From contig OX031059.1 in assembly GCA_943736015.1 (NCBI GenBank), positions 54,509,159 to 54,573,158 on the forward strand: a stretch of DNA of 64,000 nt, in the 5' to 3' direction. The DNA is from Tridacna crocea. Lineage: Eukaryota; Mollusca; Bivalvia; Cardiida; Cardiidae. Positions 1 through 10,234 of this stretch are shown piece by piece; within the stretch, counting starts at the first letter, position 1; every line of letters starts with the position of its first letter. A model generated the notes under the pieces. It saw nothing but the letters and a program-made list of their open reading frames with translations. It was not told the DNA's origin and made no database searches. A program made the translations under genes and the position numbers.

Positions 1-44
1 CCCACATTAATAAAACTGTGACGTATTGCAGTGCAAATACATAA

Positions 45-352
45 TGACGCACCACTCCCCCAAATATCGGGAGCCGGATTGTAATAATACGCGTTATAAA
101 GTAGCAATGGAGAAAATGGCTTTCATCAATACTTTTGAGGAGAAATCAGGACTTTTTTTTGCTCCAGATTTCTCTAAACTGCTGATCATAGCTGAATAAA
201 TCGCACCAAGTATAGCGTTTTATTGAGTATACGTTTATTTTAGTTTGAAATTCAAAGTAACGGTTGTCGCGTAGGAAAGTAGTTCGGCTTTGTACCCAGG
301 ATGTTTAAATTAGGTAGATACGTATTTGTAGAATGCCATCTCGCAGGAGATA
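45..352 (+). mobile_element. R1 dispersed repeat copy
   Basis: About 300 bp matching 26315-26664 closely: shared blocks around GCTTTCATCAATAC, TTCAAAGTAACGGTTGTCGC and GAATGCCATCT, ending GGAGATAAT. The family has no visible inverted ends and no coding sequence. Confidence 0.7.
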
Positions 353-481
353 ATTATAATGTTGAAAACAGCGTTAAACACAATACGATCAATCAAAACA
401 AATACATGTTAGTTATGTACTTCGAAAGGAGTTTCTTAATGTATCTCCGCGACGCGTTATAAATACCAAACGATTCATCAT

Positions 482-699
482 TTAACCCACTAACACACAA
501 TCCCTACTTTTGACGACTCTGAGAAAGAAACCTTTAGAAAACATTGTGGGCAAAGGAGAAAATGCTGGTCACCAGCATTTTCTCCTTTTCCCACAATGTT
601 TTCTACCCTTCTCAAAACAAATTTTCACTTTTATTTTGTCGTCTGCCAATGCTTTCGATTCAGACAAGCCTAAAATATTGTCGTTTGGTAATAACTTAA
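482..699 (+). mobile_element. P1 MITE, piggyBac-like
   Basis: TTAA-bounded copy with the CTACTTTTGACG arm on the left (called + here). The palindrome centre is GGTCACC rather than GGTAACC, so the mid-base differs from most copies. Confidence 0.8.
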
Positions 700-778
700 A
701 TATGAATTCGTAAAATCCATTTTGTTGTACAACCGGCTGACTAATAAGGTAGAATGGTCCTTGAACACGCAGAAAATC

Positions 779-865
779 TTATCAAAAGCAACAACTTTCG
801 ACACAGGTCAGGTAGTGCGGACTGCGTAAGCCGAACTGGCTCGAAACCTTTTTGCAGATGATGGA
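779..865 (-). mobile_element. P2 foldback, degenerate
   Basis: Imperfect inverted arms (AACTTTCGACACAGGTCAG and GGCTCGAAACC) end in TTTGCAGATG, as in better P2 copies. Decayed. Confidence 0.45.
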
Positions 866-944
866 TTGAAACTCCCTGTAACAGATCTTGGTTCATGTTC
901 TTGTCGACAAGCTGTCCTACAGGCAAAGATAGGGGATAAACTCC

Positions 945-1174
945 TTGACTCTTTACCAAACTGCAAAATATTTGACTGGTCCAAATTGAGAGCACGTCTA
1001 GATGACAAAATAAACATTAACCATCAATTGTAATTTGTTTACAGCAGGGTAGAAAGCATCGTGGGAAAAGGAGAAAATGCTGGTTACCAGCATTTTCTCC
1101 TTTTCCCACAATGTTTTCAAAAGGTTTGTATTTGAGGGTCGTAAAAAACCAGGGATTGTTTGGTAAAGGGTTAA
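945..1174 (-). mobile_element. P1 MITE
   Basis: The right end GGTAAAGGGTTAA is intact; the left TTAA has decayed to TTGA. The palindrome is nearly perfect apart from GCATCG for ACATTG on its left edge. Confidence 0.78.
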
Positions 1175-1383
1175 CAAAGATCTATTTTCGCCACGTAGCT
1201 CGTTAAACTCAGTTTCCAGACTGATAAATCTTTGAAGCATTGCGTAATAGTGTGTATGTACTTTACCGAGTTTATAACGTTATTTGTAACTCCAGAAAGG
1301 TCAGTTTCAACCCCATCAGATGTTTTTTTTTAAATATCTATAGACTTTTCATTCATATCTGCACAGTTCAAGTGAATAAGCTT

Positions 1384-1615
1384 TTAACCCTTTACCACAC
1401 AATCCCGACTTTTAACGACCCTGAGAAAGAAGCCTTATGAAAACATTGTGGGAAAAAGGAGAAAATGCTGGTAACCAGCATTTTCTCCTTTTCCCACAAT
1501 GTTTTCTACACTGCTGGAAACAAATTTCTTTTTTTTTTGAGTGACGTTGAATCTGTCGTCCGCAAGTGCTTTCAATTTGGACCAGTCTAAGCATTTGTTG
1601 TTTGGTAAGACTTAA
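1384..1615 (+). mobile_element. P1 MITE
   Basis: TTAA to TTAA, with an extra A in the left arm of the hairpin. It abuts the next copy and shares its right TTAA (1612-1615). Confidence 0.82.
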
Positions 1616-1836
1616 CCCATTACCACACAATCCCTACTTTTGACGCCCCTGAGAAAGAAGCTTTTAGAAAACATTGTGGGAAAAGGAGAAAATGCTGGTA
1701 ACCAGCATTTTCTCCTTTTCCCACAATGTTTTCTACCCTTTCCAAATCAATTTCATTTTTTGATTCACCTCTATTTTGTCGTCTGCAAATGCTTTTAATT
1801 TGGACTAGTCCAAAATTTTGTTGTGTGGTAAAGAGC
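1612..1836 (+). mobile_element. P1 MITE sharing TTAA with its neighbour
   Basis: Same orientation as the preceding copy. The right terminus reads GGTAAAGAGCGAA, so its TTAA is lost by mutation. Confidence 0.8.
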
Positions 1837-2130
1837 GAAGCAATTTAAGTTACATACGAAACACTGGACACTAGTATGAGCTACACAGAAAAGAAAAATG
1901 TGGAAAAAATGTGAACTAGTAGTGTAGATATTTTTTAAAGAATGTGAAAAAATCAATAGGAGAAAGGTAGAAATTTCTTGTCAAAACTCATTGCTCCATT
2001 TTATCAAATGTTCACATATTCTTCTAGATGCTTTATAGAATGAATGAAACAGACCTTTTTAATAAGAAAAAAAAAATGCCAAATATTGCTACGATCATTA
2101 CAAGGAAGATTTTGCCAGTATTATGTAACA
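1837..2130. other. No recognisable feature
   Basis: AT-rich sequence without a supported exon, RNA gene or clear repeat. Confidence 0.5.
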
Positions 2131-2131
2131 A

Positions 2132-2215
2132 AATAATGGACAGTATAGATCTAAGATCAGATTGTCCTGTGATCCCTTCGTGCAGTCTGATCTTGATATA
2201 CTCTGTCCATCGAAG
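2132..2215. mobile_element. P5 foldback
   Basis: Inverted arms GATCTAAGATCAGATTG and CAGTCTGATCTTGATATAC flank a loop longer than in other P5 copies. Confidence 0.6.
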
Positions 2216-2238
2216 CAACATAAGCTGCTTTCACTACT

Positions 2239-2465
2239 TTAACCCTTTCCCAAACGATAAATTTTGGACCCTTCCAAACCAAAAGAGGTTGCAGACGACA
2301 ATCTTATATTTTGAGAAAATTGCAGAAAGTTATCAAAAAGGGTAGAAAACACTGTGGGAAAAGGAGAAATTGCTCGTTATGAGCAATTTCTCCTTTTCCC
2401 ACAGTGTTTTCAAAGACTTTTACTGCAGACACGTAAAAACCAGGGCTTGTTTGGGAAAGGGTTAA
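2239..2465 (-). mobile_element. P1 MITE, hairpin subtype C
   Basis: TTAA ends with TTAACCCTTTCCC and GGGAAAGGGTTAA. The central palindrome has inner sequence GAAATTGCTCGTTATGAGC, unlike the common GAAAATGCTGG form. Confidence 0.82.
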
Positions 2466-2579
2466 GGGTTAAAAACAGCTTTCACCGTTTGGAGAAATGG
2501 ATTCTAACTTGCTACAGTGATCATTTTATCAAATATTCAATATCGAACATCAAAACATTGATAAAGATGCCCGTCTTAC

Positions 2580-2709
2580 CTCACAAGGAGGGCCACCTGT
2601 AAAGCGTCTACACTGTTCGTGAACTGACATATATGTCCCAGGGAATGAGGTCGGGAACTTCATAATTTCAGCACTTCCTCTACGTTTTAGACAGGCGGAT
2701 CTTTCCATT
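2580..2709 (-). CDS. Exon 11: start of cysteine-rich region
   Basis: This 130-nt exon lies between acceptor TTTGTGTAG and donor GTAAGA, phases 2 and 0. It encodes MERSACLKRRGSAEIMKFP, TSFPGTYMSVHEQCRRF and TGGPPCE. The ACL...PG.YMS...QC..F..G pattern is what follows the catalytic domain in ADAMTS-type proteins. No later exon is recognisable in 1-2579, so the next probably lies beyond the left edge. Confidence 0.82.
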
Positions 2710-2910
2710 CTACACAAATATTAAAAAAGACATTATTATCAGTATGCCAATTTCTCATTCTCACATACAAGCCACCGTAGCTAAACAGAAGGTTTGTTTT
2801 ACCAGCTAGTTTGCAAAACCAAAGTTTAGTCCAAGGATTTACAAAAGTCTCTCAGAACTTCAGATAGAGGGAATGGTCTCGATTTCAAAATTGAAAATAT
2901 TTTGAGATAT

Positions 2911-3139
2911 TTAACCCATTACCAAACGACAATAATTTAGACTGGTCCAGACTGAAAGCATTTGCAGACGACAAAATAAAAGTGACTGAAAATTTGAAAT
3001 TTGTTTTGTGAAGGGTAGAAAACATTGTGGGAAAAGGAGAAAATGCTGGTTACCAGCATTTTCTCCTTTTCCCACAATGTTTTCTAAAGGCTTCTTTCTC
3101 AGGGGCGTCAAAAGTAGGGATTGTGTGGTAATGGGTTAA
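2911..3139 (-). mobile_element. P1 MITE
   Basis: TTAA ends. It is the mirror orientation of copy 482-699, with the GGGGCGTCAAAAGTAGGG arm on the right and an uninterrupted palindrome. Confidence 0.85.
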
Positions 3140-3142
3140 CAT

Positions 3143-3243
3143 GCTTGGGTACAATACTGAATTCTATTAGGTGACAGCCGAGTCCAAAATATAGACTGGT
3201 TCTGCAGTGTACGAATCCAATTGAATTCAGTATTGTACCCAAG
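3143..3243. mobile_element. R6 small foldback
   Basis: Arms CTTGGGTACAATACTGAATTC and its complement at 3222-3242 enclose about 60 bp. A related internal segment recurs at 3642-3745. Confidence 0.65.
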
Positions 3244-3424
3244 GATGTTAAATGACCTCTTTATTTCACACTTCCGTATTCAACTTAAAGTAAACGACAA
3301 GTATATGGCCATTTCAATTTGAATAATTAAAAAAGATAAAAACATATCAATAGAGGGTTTTGAAGTTGCTTTTTTACAACAGACTTCGCTAGACTACTCT
3401 TCCGGTCCAATATCGATATTCGAG

Positions 3425-3556
3425 ACTCTAGCCTTGTTCTGAAAAATCCGTATTGGACTCTTGCCTCGTTCTGAAAAATCCGTATTGGACTCTTGCCTCG
3501 TTCTGAAAAATAGGTATTGGACTCTTACCTCGTTCTGAAAAATCTGTATTGGACTC
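3425..3556. repeat. 32-bp tandem repeat, about 4 units
   Basis: Units read ACTCTTGCCTCGTTCTG then AAAAATCCGTATTGG, four times with few changes. It lies between the two R6 copies in the intron 10-11 region. Confidence 0.85.
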
Positions 3557-3641
3557 TACAGTGTCTAATATAGGCTAAGATATTTTGTACTCACGTGGTA
3601 GTATTACAGCGATTTCACTGGACGTTAAGTTGTACGTGTGA

Positions 3642-3745
3642 AATACTGAATTCTATTGGATGAGGACACTGCAGAACAAGTCTATAGTTTGGACGAGGCG
3701 ACAGTTGAGTCCACAATATATACTGGTTCTGCAGTGTACGAATCC
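3642..3745. mobile_element. R6 copy, diverged
   Basis: Shares AATACTGAATTCTATTGG and GGTTCTGCAGTGTACGAATC with 3143-3243. The outer arms are worn. Confidence 0.55.
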
Positions 3746-3754
3746 AACTGAATT

Positions 3755-3839
3755 CATGCAAAAAATGAGAACATGTTCGTTACCAGCATTTTCTCATTTT
3801 CCCATTTTCAAAGGGTTCTTTTCTTTGGTAATGGGTTAA
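3755..3839 (-). mobile_element. Truncated P1 MITE beside a splice donor
   Basis: Retains the right half of the palindrome (GTTACCAGCATTTTCTC) and end GGTAATGGGTTAA. Its TTAA is 10 bp from the exon 10 donor. Confidence 0.65.
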
Positions 3840-3849
3840 GTGTACTTAC

Positions 3850-3993
3850 TTTAAAAAGTTCTGAAAGCTGGATACTGAGCATGGAGAAAATCGACTAAAT
3901 TTGTAAGCATCTTCTCTTGAATAACTCATAATATATCCCGAGTTACTTGGACAGCCTCGGGCTTCAGCCTCACCGTCATGATAGGCTCCTAGG
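3850..3993 (-). CDS. Exon 10: third zinc ligand and Met-turn
   Basis: This 144-nt exon follows acceptor CTTTGTTTCAG and ends in donor GTAAGT, phases 2 and 2. It encodes LGAYHDGEAEARGCPSNS, GYIMSYSREDAYKFSR and FSPCSVSSFQNFL. With exon 9 this completes HEVGHLLGAYHD, the full HExxHxxGxxHD site. YIMSY is the Met-turn of metzincins; FSPCS closes the catalytic domain. The truncated P1 MITE at 3755-3839 ends 10 bp beyond the donor. Confidence 0.92.
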
Positions 3994-4075
3994 CTGAAAC
4001 AAAGATATAGAGTTTTCAAATACAAGTTTTTACTAGCAAAGTCCGTAAGAGAGAAACAAATGAACAAATGCACAG

Positions 4076-4235
4076 CGGAAGTACAGGGACCGGGCAGGGT
4101 TCAAACCTAGAACACCCGGACGAAAGATCATAATCATTTCAAGCGAAAGAGATATCTCCCTGACGCAGTAGTCAGGTATTGTATTTAAATCGGGACGAAG
4201 CCATGCATGAAAGAAGGGTCTCCTGTAACACATCC
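4076..4235 (-). mobile_element. SINE3, tRNA-like head fragment, copy 1
   Basis: Read on the minus strand it holds a B-box-like GGTTTGAACCCTG and shares more than 100 bp with the next copy. The A-box region is diverged. Confidence 0.5.
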
Positions 4236-4301
4236 CCTCTTAAAGTCATCATTTATTGATGACTCAAAGCCTTTTTAGGCAGGAAGTCCGTCTTTGGACA
4301 A

Positions 4302-4460
4302 GGCAGAAGTACAGGGACCGGGCAGGATTCAAACTTACAATTAACGCCCGGACAAAAGATCAATACCATAACCACTGCGCGAAAGAGAATTCTCCCTAAC
4401 GCAGTTGCTAGATATTGTATTTAAATCGGGACGAAGCCATGCATGAAGGAGTGGTCTCTC
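4302..4460 (-). mobile_element. SINE3, tRNA-like head fragment, copy 2
   Basis: On the minus strand GCGCAGTGGTTATGG (A-box/D-arm-like) precedes AGTTTGAATCCTGCC (B-box-like) by a tRNA-like distance. It is a direct repeat of 4076-4235. Confidence 0.6.
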
Positions 4461-5010
4461 AAAACAAAGTAGACCTTTAGCACAGAGGCCACAACAAGAG
4501 CTCTGAAGCCCGTTGTTCTTTAATTGCTTTCGCTATCAGAGAAACTTCGAGGATATTTTTCATATACAGATGCTTTTCTTTGTAGACATCCTGGAAGGAA
4601 CCAACCCGGCATTTCAGATTAACACCAATTTGTCATCCATATTTGTAGCTCTTTGGTTTTGTTATAGAATCTGGGTTGCGGGGGAGAAGGGGGTTCCATT
4701 GTTACTTTCTCCGAGTTAGGTTTACAGTTATCTGTATGGCACCATGAAGCAAGGAAATAACAGGAAGCAACATGCCACAATTCGTAAACGAGGCTAACTA
4801 TAAATGTACGAAAATTAGAATTTTTGGTTTTGATATGCAAACTGATCGAGTCTTAACATATGACATGACGATCCTTGGCCTTTTTTCCCATTCGTTTACC
4901 CAGTTTCATTCAATTTCCCTCTTTATGTTCAACATACATGTAAATAAATAGCCTCTTCAAAATATTATTAAGAAAACTTAAAACTTTATAAAGACAGTAA
5001 TTTTAACCTC
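4461..5010. other. Unassigned intronic sequence
   Basis: Short ORFs on both strands lack splice-site or domain support. No clear repeat was recognised. Confidence 0.4.
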
Positions 5011-5014
5011 AATC

Positions 5015-5252
5015 CATCTGCGAAAGGTATTGATCCAGAACAGCCAGTGCGGGTTGCGCAGGCTGTCCCGGACCGACACGTTTCGATATTCGTCAAGTTT
5101 CTGTATGTCAAAGGACCAGTCTACTTGATAAACGGGTTAGTTGTTCAAAAAGCGAGTATTATAGATCCATAATTATGTTATTACTTGGGCTGATATCTTG
5201 TATAACAGTGATGCATTAAGGACCCCCTTTTGGCAGAGCCTTGCTCGATTAT
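5015..5252 (+). mobile_element. P2 MITE
   Basis: A worn GC-rich hairpin (AACAGCC...GGCTGTC) at the left is followed by the P2 body and the right end GATGCATTAAGG with CCCCCTTTT. Confidence 0.6.
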
Positions 5253-5264
5253 GTATCTATGAAG

Positions 5265-5445
5265 TTCATTTTGTCTCACGACCGAATTAACCATAGGGTA
5301 GGCTGATACTTTGCTATGCAGAAAATTGACCGATAGCAAAAAGTATCGACCCAGGTCAGCCTGCGCGGAATGCGCAGGCTGACCTGGGTCGATACTTTTT
5401 GCAGATGCTTTAAACCCTCTTTTCACAGAACTTGGGTCTTTTTTA
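5265..5445 (-). mobile_element. P2 MITE with strong hairpin
   Basis: Near-perfect foldback at 5334-5402: GCAAAAAGTATCGACCCAGG is mirrored exactly across a GCGGAATGC centre. This is the best P2 hairpin in the window. Confidence 0.8.
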
Positions 5446-5817
5446 TTTATTTCATACCTGAATAATTGAAGTTTAATTGTAAATGTTAAATGGCAGTCAT
5501 TAGTTATCATTTACGTGATTAACCCCTTACATTGCAAAATACACTTTCAGCAGACGACCTTACAACCATCCTTGATTATATCATGTCTTGATAAACAAAA
5601 CAATACAATAGGAACATGTGAAAACATGTAGACAAAAGTACGAATTGCTGGTTCAGAGAAATTTCTCCTTTTCTCACAAAGTTTTAAAAAAAAAATCTGC
5701 CGTTAGACTCAAGACAGATCCCTGTAGGAAAAAGTGTTTTGAAGAAATTATTACAGAAAGCTTTTTTACTTCCGTCTAACCACAAAATAATGACAAAACC
5801 TCCACATGCAATAAGAT

Positions 5818-5898
5818 GTCGTCGGTTTACTTCAAAAACCTCGTAACTACAGTTTATAACAAGCTGTAGTTACGAGGTTTTCGAAGTAAACCGACGAC
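5818..5898. mobile_element. P4 palindrome
   Basis: Arms CTCGTAACTACAG and CTGTAGTTACGAG, extended outward by GTCGGTTTACTTC and GAAGTAAACCGAC, around a short loop. The whole unit is a foldback. Confidence 0.82.
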
Positions 5899-5921
5899 AG
5901 GATTTACCAATTACTTTATCC

Positions 5922-6107
5922 TTAACAAAACTTCAAACGACCCTGAGAAAGAAAACAGGCTTTTAAAAACATTGTGGGTATAGGAGAAAATGCTCTGATG
6001 ACCAACATTTTCTCCTTTTTCCACATGTTCTGTACACTTTTAGATATAAATCCCATGATTTGAGCAATATTCATTCACCAGTCTGCCTTTACTTTCAATC
6101 TTGTTAA
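5922..6107 (+). mobile_element. P1 MITE, degenerate
   Basis: The left TTAA and the CCTGAGAAAGAA block are clear. The hairpin has several mismatches. It shares TTAA 6104-6107 with the next copy. Confidence 0.6.
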
Positions 6108-6314
6108 CTCTTTACCAAACGACAAAATTTTAGACTGGTCCAAATTCAAAGCACTTGCAGAAGATAACATAAATGTAACTCAAAAATTGAAATTTGTTTC
6201 CGGCAGGTTAGAAAACATTGTGGGAAAAGGAGAAAATGCTGGTTACCAGCATTTTCTCCTTTTCCCACAATGTTTTCAAAAGGCTTCTATCCCATATCCC
6301 ATATAAAGGGTTAA
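6104..6314 (-). mobile_element. P1 MITE
   Basis: TTAA ends, AACGACAAAATTTTAGACTGG arm on the left, perfect central palindrome. The right arm is shortened (ATCCCATATCCCATATAAAG). Confidence 0.8.
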
Positions 6315-6445
6315 TCAGAAAATTATATCGTAATAGGGCAAAGCGTTACCCCTTATCCTTCTAAAGAATTGAAATGTAACTTTCAAACCGATAACACAGA
6401 CCCAAATTTTTCTATTTTTGAATTAATTTTTGTAGAAAGAGATCT

Positions 6446-6526
6446 TCTTATCGGACAGTGTAGATCCAAGATCAGACTGCACGTTCTGTGCAGTCTGATC
6501 TTGATCTACACTATCCGCAAAAAGGT
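6446..6526. mobile_element. P5 foldback
   Basis: GTGTAGATCCAAGATCAG is mirrored by CTGATCTTGATCTACAC around GCACGTTCTGTGC. Flanks reach AGCAGCCTAAGGGTTAA on the right, a piggyBac-like end. Confidence 0.78.
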
Positions 6527-6750
6527 CAGTGAGTCGCTCTTAGCAGCCTAAGGGTTAAATGTGAAGCATGACAAGCACAAATAGAACATAATAATATATA
6601 TTTATCACCAGCCTCTGGCTTTACATTTTTCGCGCTTTTTAAGATAGATTTTTTTTTTTCAACACCTCAAATAATCAATGCAGCTTCTTTTTTATGCCGC
6701 ATATACATTATGTGTTTCAAACATTTACATAAACCGGCATTTCACTTTCC

Positions 6751-6980
6751 TTAACCCTTTCCCAAACAATCCCTGGTTTTTACGGGTCAAGAATAGAAGC
6801 CTTCTGAAAACATTGTGGGGAAAAGGAGAAAATGCTGGTAACCAGCATTTTCTCCTTTTCCCACAATGTTTTCTACCCTACCTTATGGAAATATCATCTT
6901 TTTAGCAACTGTTAATTTGTCATTTGCAAAATGTTTTCAATTTGGTCCGGTCCAAAATTTGCTGTTTGGGAAAGGGTTAA
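6751..6980 (+). mobile_element. P1 MITE
   Basis: TTAACCCTTTCCC left end and GGGAAAGGGTTAA right end, with one extra G in the left hairpin arm. The R3 element starts at its right TTAA. Confidence 0.84.
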
Positions 6981-7364
6981 GGTAGTGGACCCGTAATATT
7001 TCTAGTGCAGCATGGCATAGAATTTCTTGATAGTCGAAAAATAAAGATTTATACAGATATAATACTTTTGCACGTTTTTAACCGACCAGAAATTCCTTTG
7101 ATGTCTATCTTGAAAATGTTTGTTGATACTTTTGTTCGTTTCCAGAAAAGGGGGGTAATTATTATCTCCCTTTGTAACGAGAATATAGTGGTTTTAGATT
7201 TATAAATGATAATTCTAAGAAGGACAAAAAGGAAAAAGTAGCTCGGTTAAAGTAGTACAATAATACTCATTTTTAATCCTAGCAAATTTTGCAGAATAAT
7301 ATTATAGTGAAATATATATTATATTACAGCTGTTTTTCTATTATGGGTCCACAACCTTAAGATA
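6977..7364. mobile_element. R3 element with short terminal inverted repeats
   Basis: TTAAGGTAGTGGACCC on the left is mirrored by GGGTCCACAACCTTAA on the right. The body recurs at 14752-15042 and 35838-36412. No coding content. Confidence 0.72.
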
Positions 7365-7375
7365 AATGTATCTGT

Positions 7376-7545
7376 GAGTGATGCCCTATGGAAAAGGCCT
7401 AAATGCTTCTGCAAAATTCTGTTATCAACATATGTCAGCTCGTGCATTTCCCCATAGGGTGACATGGGTGGAAACTTTTTGCTGCGGGTCAATTTCGCGT
7501 TTTAAAGGACAGTCTACCACATGTTTCAGTCGGATGTTGATGCAT
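7376..7545. mobile_element. P2-derived fragment
   Basis: Contains GAAACTTTTTGCTGCGGGTC and TTTAAAGGACAGTCTACC blocks of the P2 body, without the intact hairpin. Confidence 0.45.
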
Positions 7546-7630
7546 ATCGTCGGTTTTTTTTTCAAAAACCTCGTAACTACAGCGTGAAACAATCTGTAGT
7601 TACGATGTTTTTGCAACTAAACCGACGATA
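7546..7630. mobile_element. P4 palindrome
   Basis: ATCGTCGG and CCGACGAT ends with ACCTCGTAACTACAG and CTGTAGTTACGATG inner arms. Two mismatched positions. Confidence 0.8.
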
Positions 7631-7637
7631 AATAGAA

Positions 7638-7902
7638 TCGATGGCACGCAACATGCGAAAATGGGCATTCATACATTTGCGTAAAGTGTAGTCCTGGATC
7701 AGCCTGCGAACTCCGCGCTGACTGATCCAAAACGACACTTTTTGTTTTTTATGTAATTTTCTGCTTTTCACACGTCAGCTGTAGCACAAAATCTAGTGTA
7801 GTCGTAAAGTGCCGTCTCGGATTAGCCTGCGCGGACAGCGCAGGCTAATCCGAGGCGGCACTTTACGCAAACGCACTACTGTCCCTTTTCGCGTGTTGTT
7901 GA
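7638..7902. mobile_element. P3 MITE
   Basis: Outer ends CGCAACATGCGAAAATGGG and TCCCTTTTCGCGTGTTG form inverted repeats. A perfect inner hairpin CTCGGATTAGCCTGCGC lies at 7817-7860. Confidence 0.75.
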
Positions 7903-8010
7903 CCATTAATATGAGATGTGTTGCTTGGTACAATATAATACGGAGATACATTGAACCCCCTATTGCCAGAGCATGATCGTTTAACCCTGTATTATTCAAA
8001 GGCTACTATT

Positions 8011-8421
8011 TGCGCATCTTCGCGAGCCAAGGTTACGATCACTACGTGGATCTTACCTTGGCTGATTGAGCCCGATTTCGAGATTCCTTCGATGCGCCCT
8101 CTATTGGACGCTGGTTATTACCCCCCTTTACATCATATAGTAAAAGCCAATGTAATATCGTTTTACAAACCGCTTACGAATACACATGAAGCGGTAAGCA
8201 GACATCCACGTGGGTTTCCATGTTTACCTTCTATTCGAAAGGTAGCGACCTTGTTCTATTTTTATCAAAGAAGAAATACTACGAGCGATTTTATTCGTTG
8301 CAGTTAGAGCTGGCTGCATCCAATGAAAAAGCGTATCGGGGGAATGTAAAAATCAAGCTTGATCCGCCAAGGGTAGAGTAACATAGTGAATCGTCAGCCT
8401 TGGCTTGCGAAGGTGCTATTT
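8011..8421. mobile_element. R8 element with inverted ends
   Basis: GCATCTTCGCGAGCCAAGG on the left is mirrored by CCTTGGCTTGCGAAGGTGC on the right. A 77-bp miniature with the same ends lies at 60938-61014. The interior has an ORF but no recognisable domain. Confidence 0.6.
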
Positions 8422-8699
8422 GCGATGAATCAAAACTCTAATTAATATGATCAGTTAGAGTACCACGAGGTACCCTATATAAAAACATCCTGCCAGGCGC
8501 CAACTTAAGCTCGTTTAAAACTCTGCCGAGAAAAAACATCTCACTATAACATAATTCTCTCCCTGCGATCCCTGACAAGCCTACCGAATTTAACATCAAG
8601 TTTAAAATTCAATTTCAATGTTAATTTCGAAGACTATCCATCCGATTGGCTGAGGTATAACGTCTCAAGACATCAGAAAGATAGTCGTGGAATCTAGAC
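8422..8699. other. No recognisable feature
   Basis: Intron sequence just downstream of exon 9. No exon, RNA gene or repeat is supported. Confidence 0.4.
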
Positions 8700-8885
8700 T
8701 TCTATCTACAGGGTCTCTATTCACTAATCGTTCTAAAGAATATTTTCAGTTCTATTCTCAAGGATTTTTAAGTCTGAAAGTAGTATAACTTCTGATTGGC
8801 TGAAGCAAATGGTTTAGCCGATCAATGTAACTTTGCAAATGTTCTTAACAATGATAGGTGAACGTGGACCCTGGATGGTAGGTGA
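8700..8885. mobile_element. P6 foldback, degenerate
   Basis: Retains CTTCTGATTGGCTGAAGC and AAATGGTTTAGCCGATCA near the centre and ATTCACTAATCGTTCT at the left. It ends about 30 bp from the exon 9 donor. Confidence 0.55.
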
Positions 8886-8916
8886 ATACAACCTCTTTGC
8901 CCATTAAAGTACTCAC

Positions 8917-9046
8917 AGATGGCCCACTTCGTGTGCAGCTATAATAACCCCGTTAAAACTGGTTGATGCTTCTCCGATACCGAAGTTGTATGCCAGTTTC
9001 CGGAAGTAAGGTGCTGATAAACAGGCTCCTCTAACGTATGCTACCC
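8917..9046 (-). CDS. Exon 9: zinc-binding active site
   Basis: This 130-nt exon follows acceptor ATATTTTCCAG and ends in donor GTGAGT, phases 1 and 2. It encodes VAYVRGACLSAPYFRKLA, YNFGIGEASTSFNG and VIIAAHEVGH. HEVGH supplies two zinc-ligand histidines and the catalytic glutamate; the third histidine comes from exon 10. VAYVRGACL is the standard strand and cysteine before the active-site helix. No catalytic residue is missing. Confidence 0.92.
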
Positions 9047-9264
9047 CTGGAAAATATGCAAGACACGAGTTGTCATTAAAAACTCTTTTTATTATGATAA
9101 TTATGTGACCCATCAGGCAAAAAAGGACCATCTGGGAATTCTGTACATCAATTAGATCAAAACGGATCAGAGATAGTACAGCTCAGTTTAAGTTGATAAT
9201 TCAATAATGGTTGTATAACAAGGTATTATGACCATTTTTCATACAGAAAATGTCATTAAAGCGA

Positions 9265-9335
9265 AAGGTGTCAATCCTGGTCTGCCTGCGCAATTCGCGC
9301 AGTCTGACCAGGGTTGACACTTTTCGCAGATCCCA
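9265..9335. mobile_element. P2b foldback
   Basis: GCGAAAGGTGTCAATCCTGG is mirrored by CCAGGGTTGACACTTTTCGC around CAATTCGCGCAG. The same subtype is at 29925-29990. Confidence 0.72.
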
Positions 9336-9515
9336 GAAGGTCCCTTTTTGCTTGATGGGTCACATATCAATACGACATGGAGTAGAAAGCCTTTTAACAA
9401 AAAATACGATTTTCAATGGCGCTGGAGTAGAGAGCTTCAGAAAACATTACAGGTGATTATACAATCATTTGGCTGTTTCAAAAAAATAAATGATGCAATT
9501 AGAAAAGGTGGAGGT

Positions 9516-9744
9516 TTAACCCTTTCCCAAACAATCCCTGGTTTTTAAGGGTCAGGAATAGAAGCCTTTTGAAAACATTGTGGGAAAGGGAGAAAATGCT
9601 GGTAACCAGCATTTTCTCCTTTTTCCACAATGTTTTCTACCCTATCATATAGAAAAATCATCTTTTTAGCAACGGTTAATTTATCATCTGCAAAATGCTT
9701 TCAGTTTGGTCTGGTCCAAAATTTGCTGTTCGGGAAAGAGTTAA
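9516..9744 (+). mobile_element. P1 MITE
   Basis: TTAACCCTTTCCC left end and GGGAAAGAGTTAA right end. The body is nearly identical to copy 6751-6980, so they are probably sisters. Confidence 0.84.
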
Positions 9745-10234
9745 TGCACCGCTGTACTGCATTGTTCCAAGCAAGTTATCAAATAATTATGAACCTATAT
9801 AAAGTGCTCCAGATCAGAGGGACTGATGGTATTCTTAATAATGCATTTTATATAATAGTTCTCGGACACGCAAAAAAAACCTAGGCTGGCATGGGTTTAT
9901 ATTTTTTGTAGATGTATTTAATATCCTGCTACACAAAGTATGGTTGCACCTTTTTGCAAATCACTTAGAGAAAAAAATCATTCTTTTATTCTTCAGCAGT
10001 TACGCTTGTTAATGATTTGTTAGAAAAAGAAACATGTTAATTGATAAGTAACTCTACGAGTTCCACAGGTACTTTTTCTCCGTCAAAAAAAAGATGGTCA
10101 AAGCTAATCAAAGTTGCATCTTTAATCAAATCAAAACAAAAAATGTTTCTCAATGTTTGTCTATGAGGATTCTCTTGCCAAAGGCAGACCTTTTGGTGCT
10201 CTTGTTGAAACTGTCTTAACCCTAACCAACTCAC
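9745..10234. other. Unassigned intronic sequence
   Basis: Holds an AATAAA on the minus strand (9990-9985) and a minus-strand ORF ending GEKVPVELVELLIN that reads protein-like but has no recognised domain or splice support. Confidence 0.35.

Noticed and set aside
7951-8307. Plus-strand ORF of 118 codons
   Set aside because: It lies between the inverted ends of an R8 element and begins within a P2/P3-like tail; no conserved domain recognised.
10037-10234. Possible 3' terminal exon on the minus strand with a downstream AATAAA
   Set aside because: The fragment ending VPVELVELLIN has no recognised family and no defensible acceptor, and it lies inside the protease gene on the same strand.
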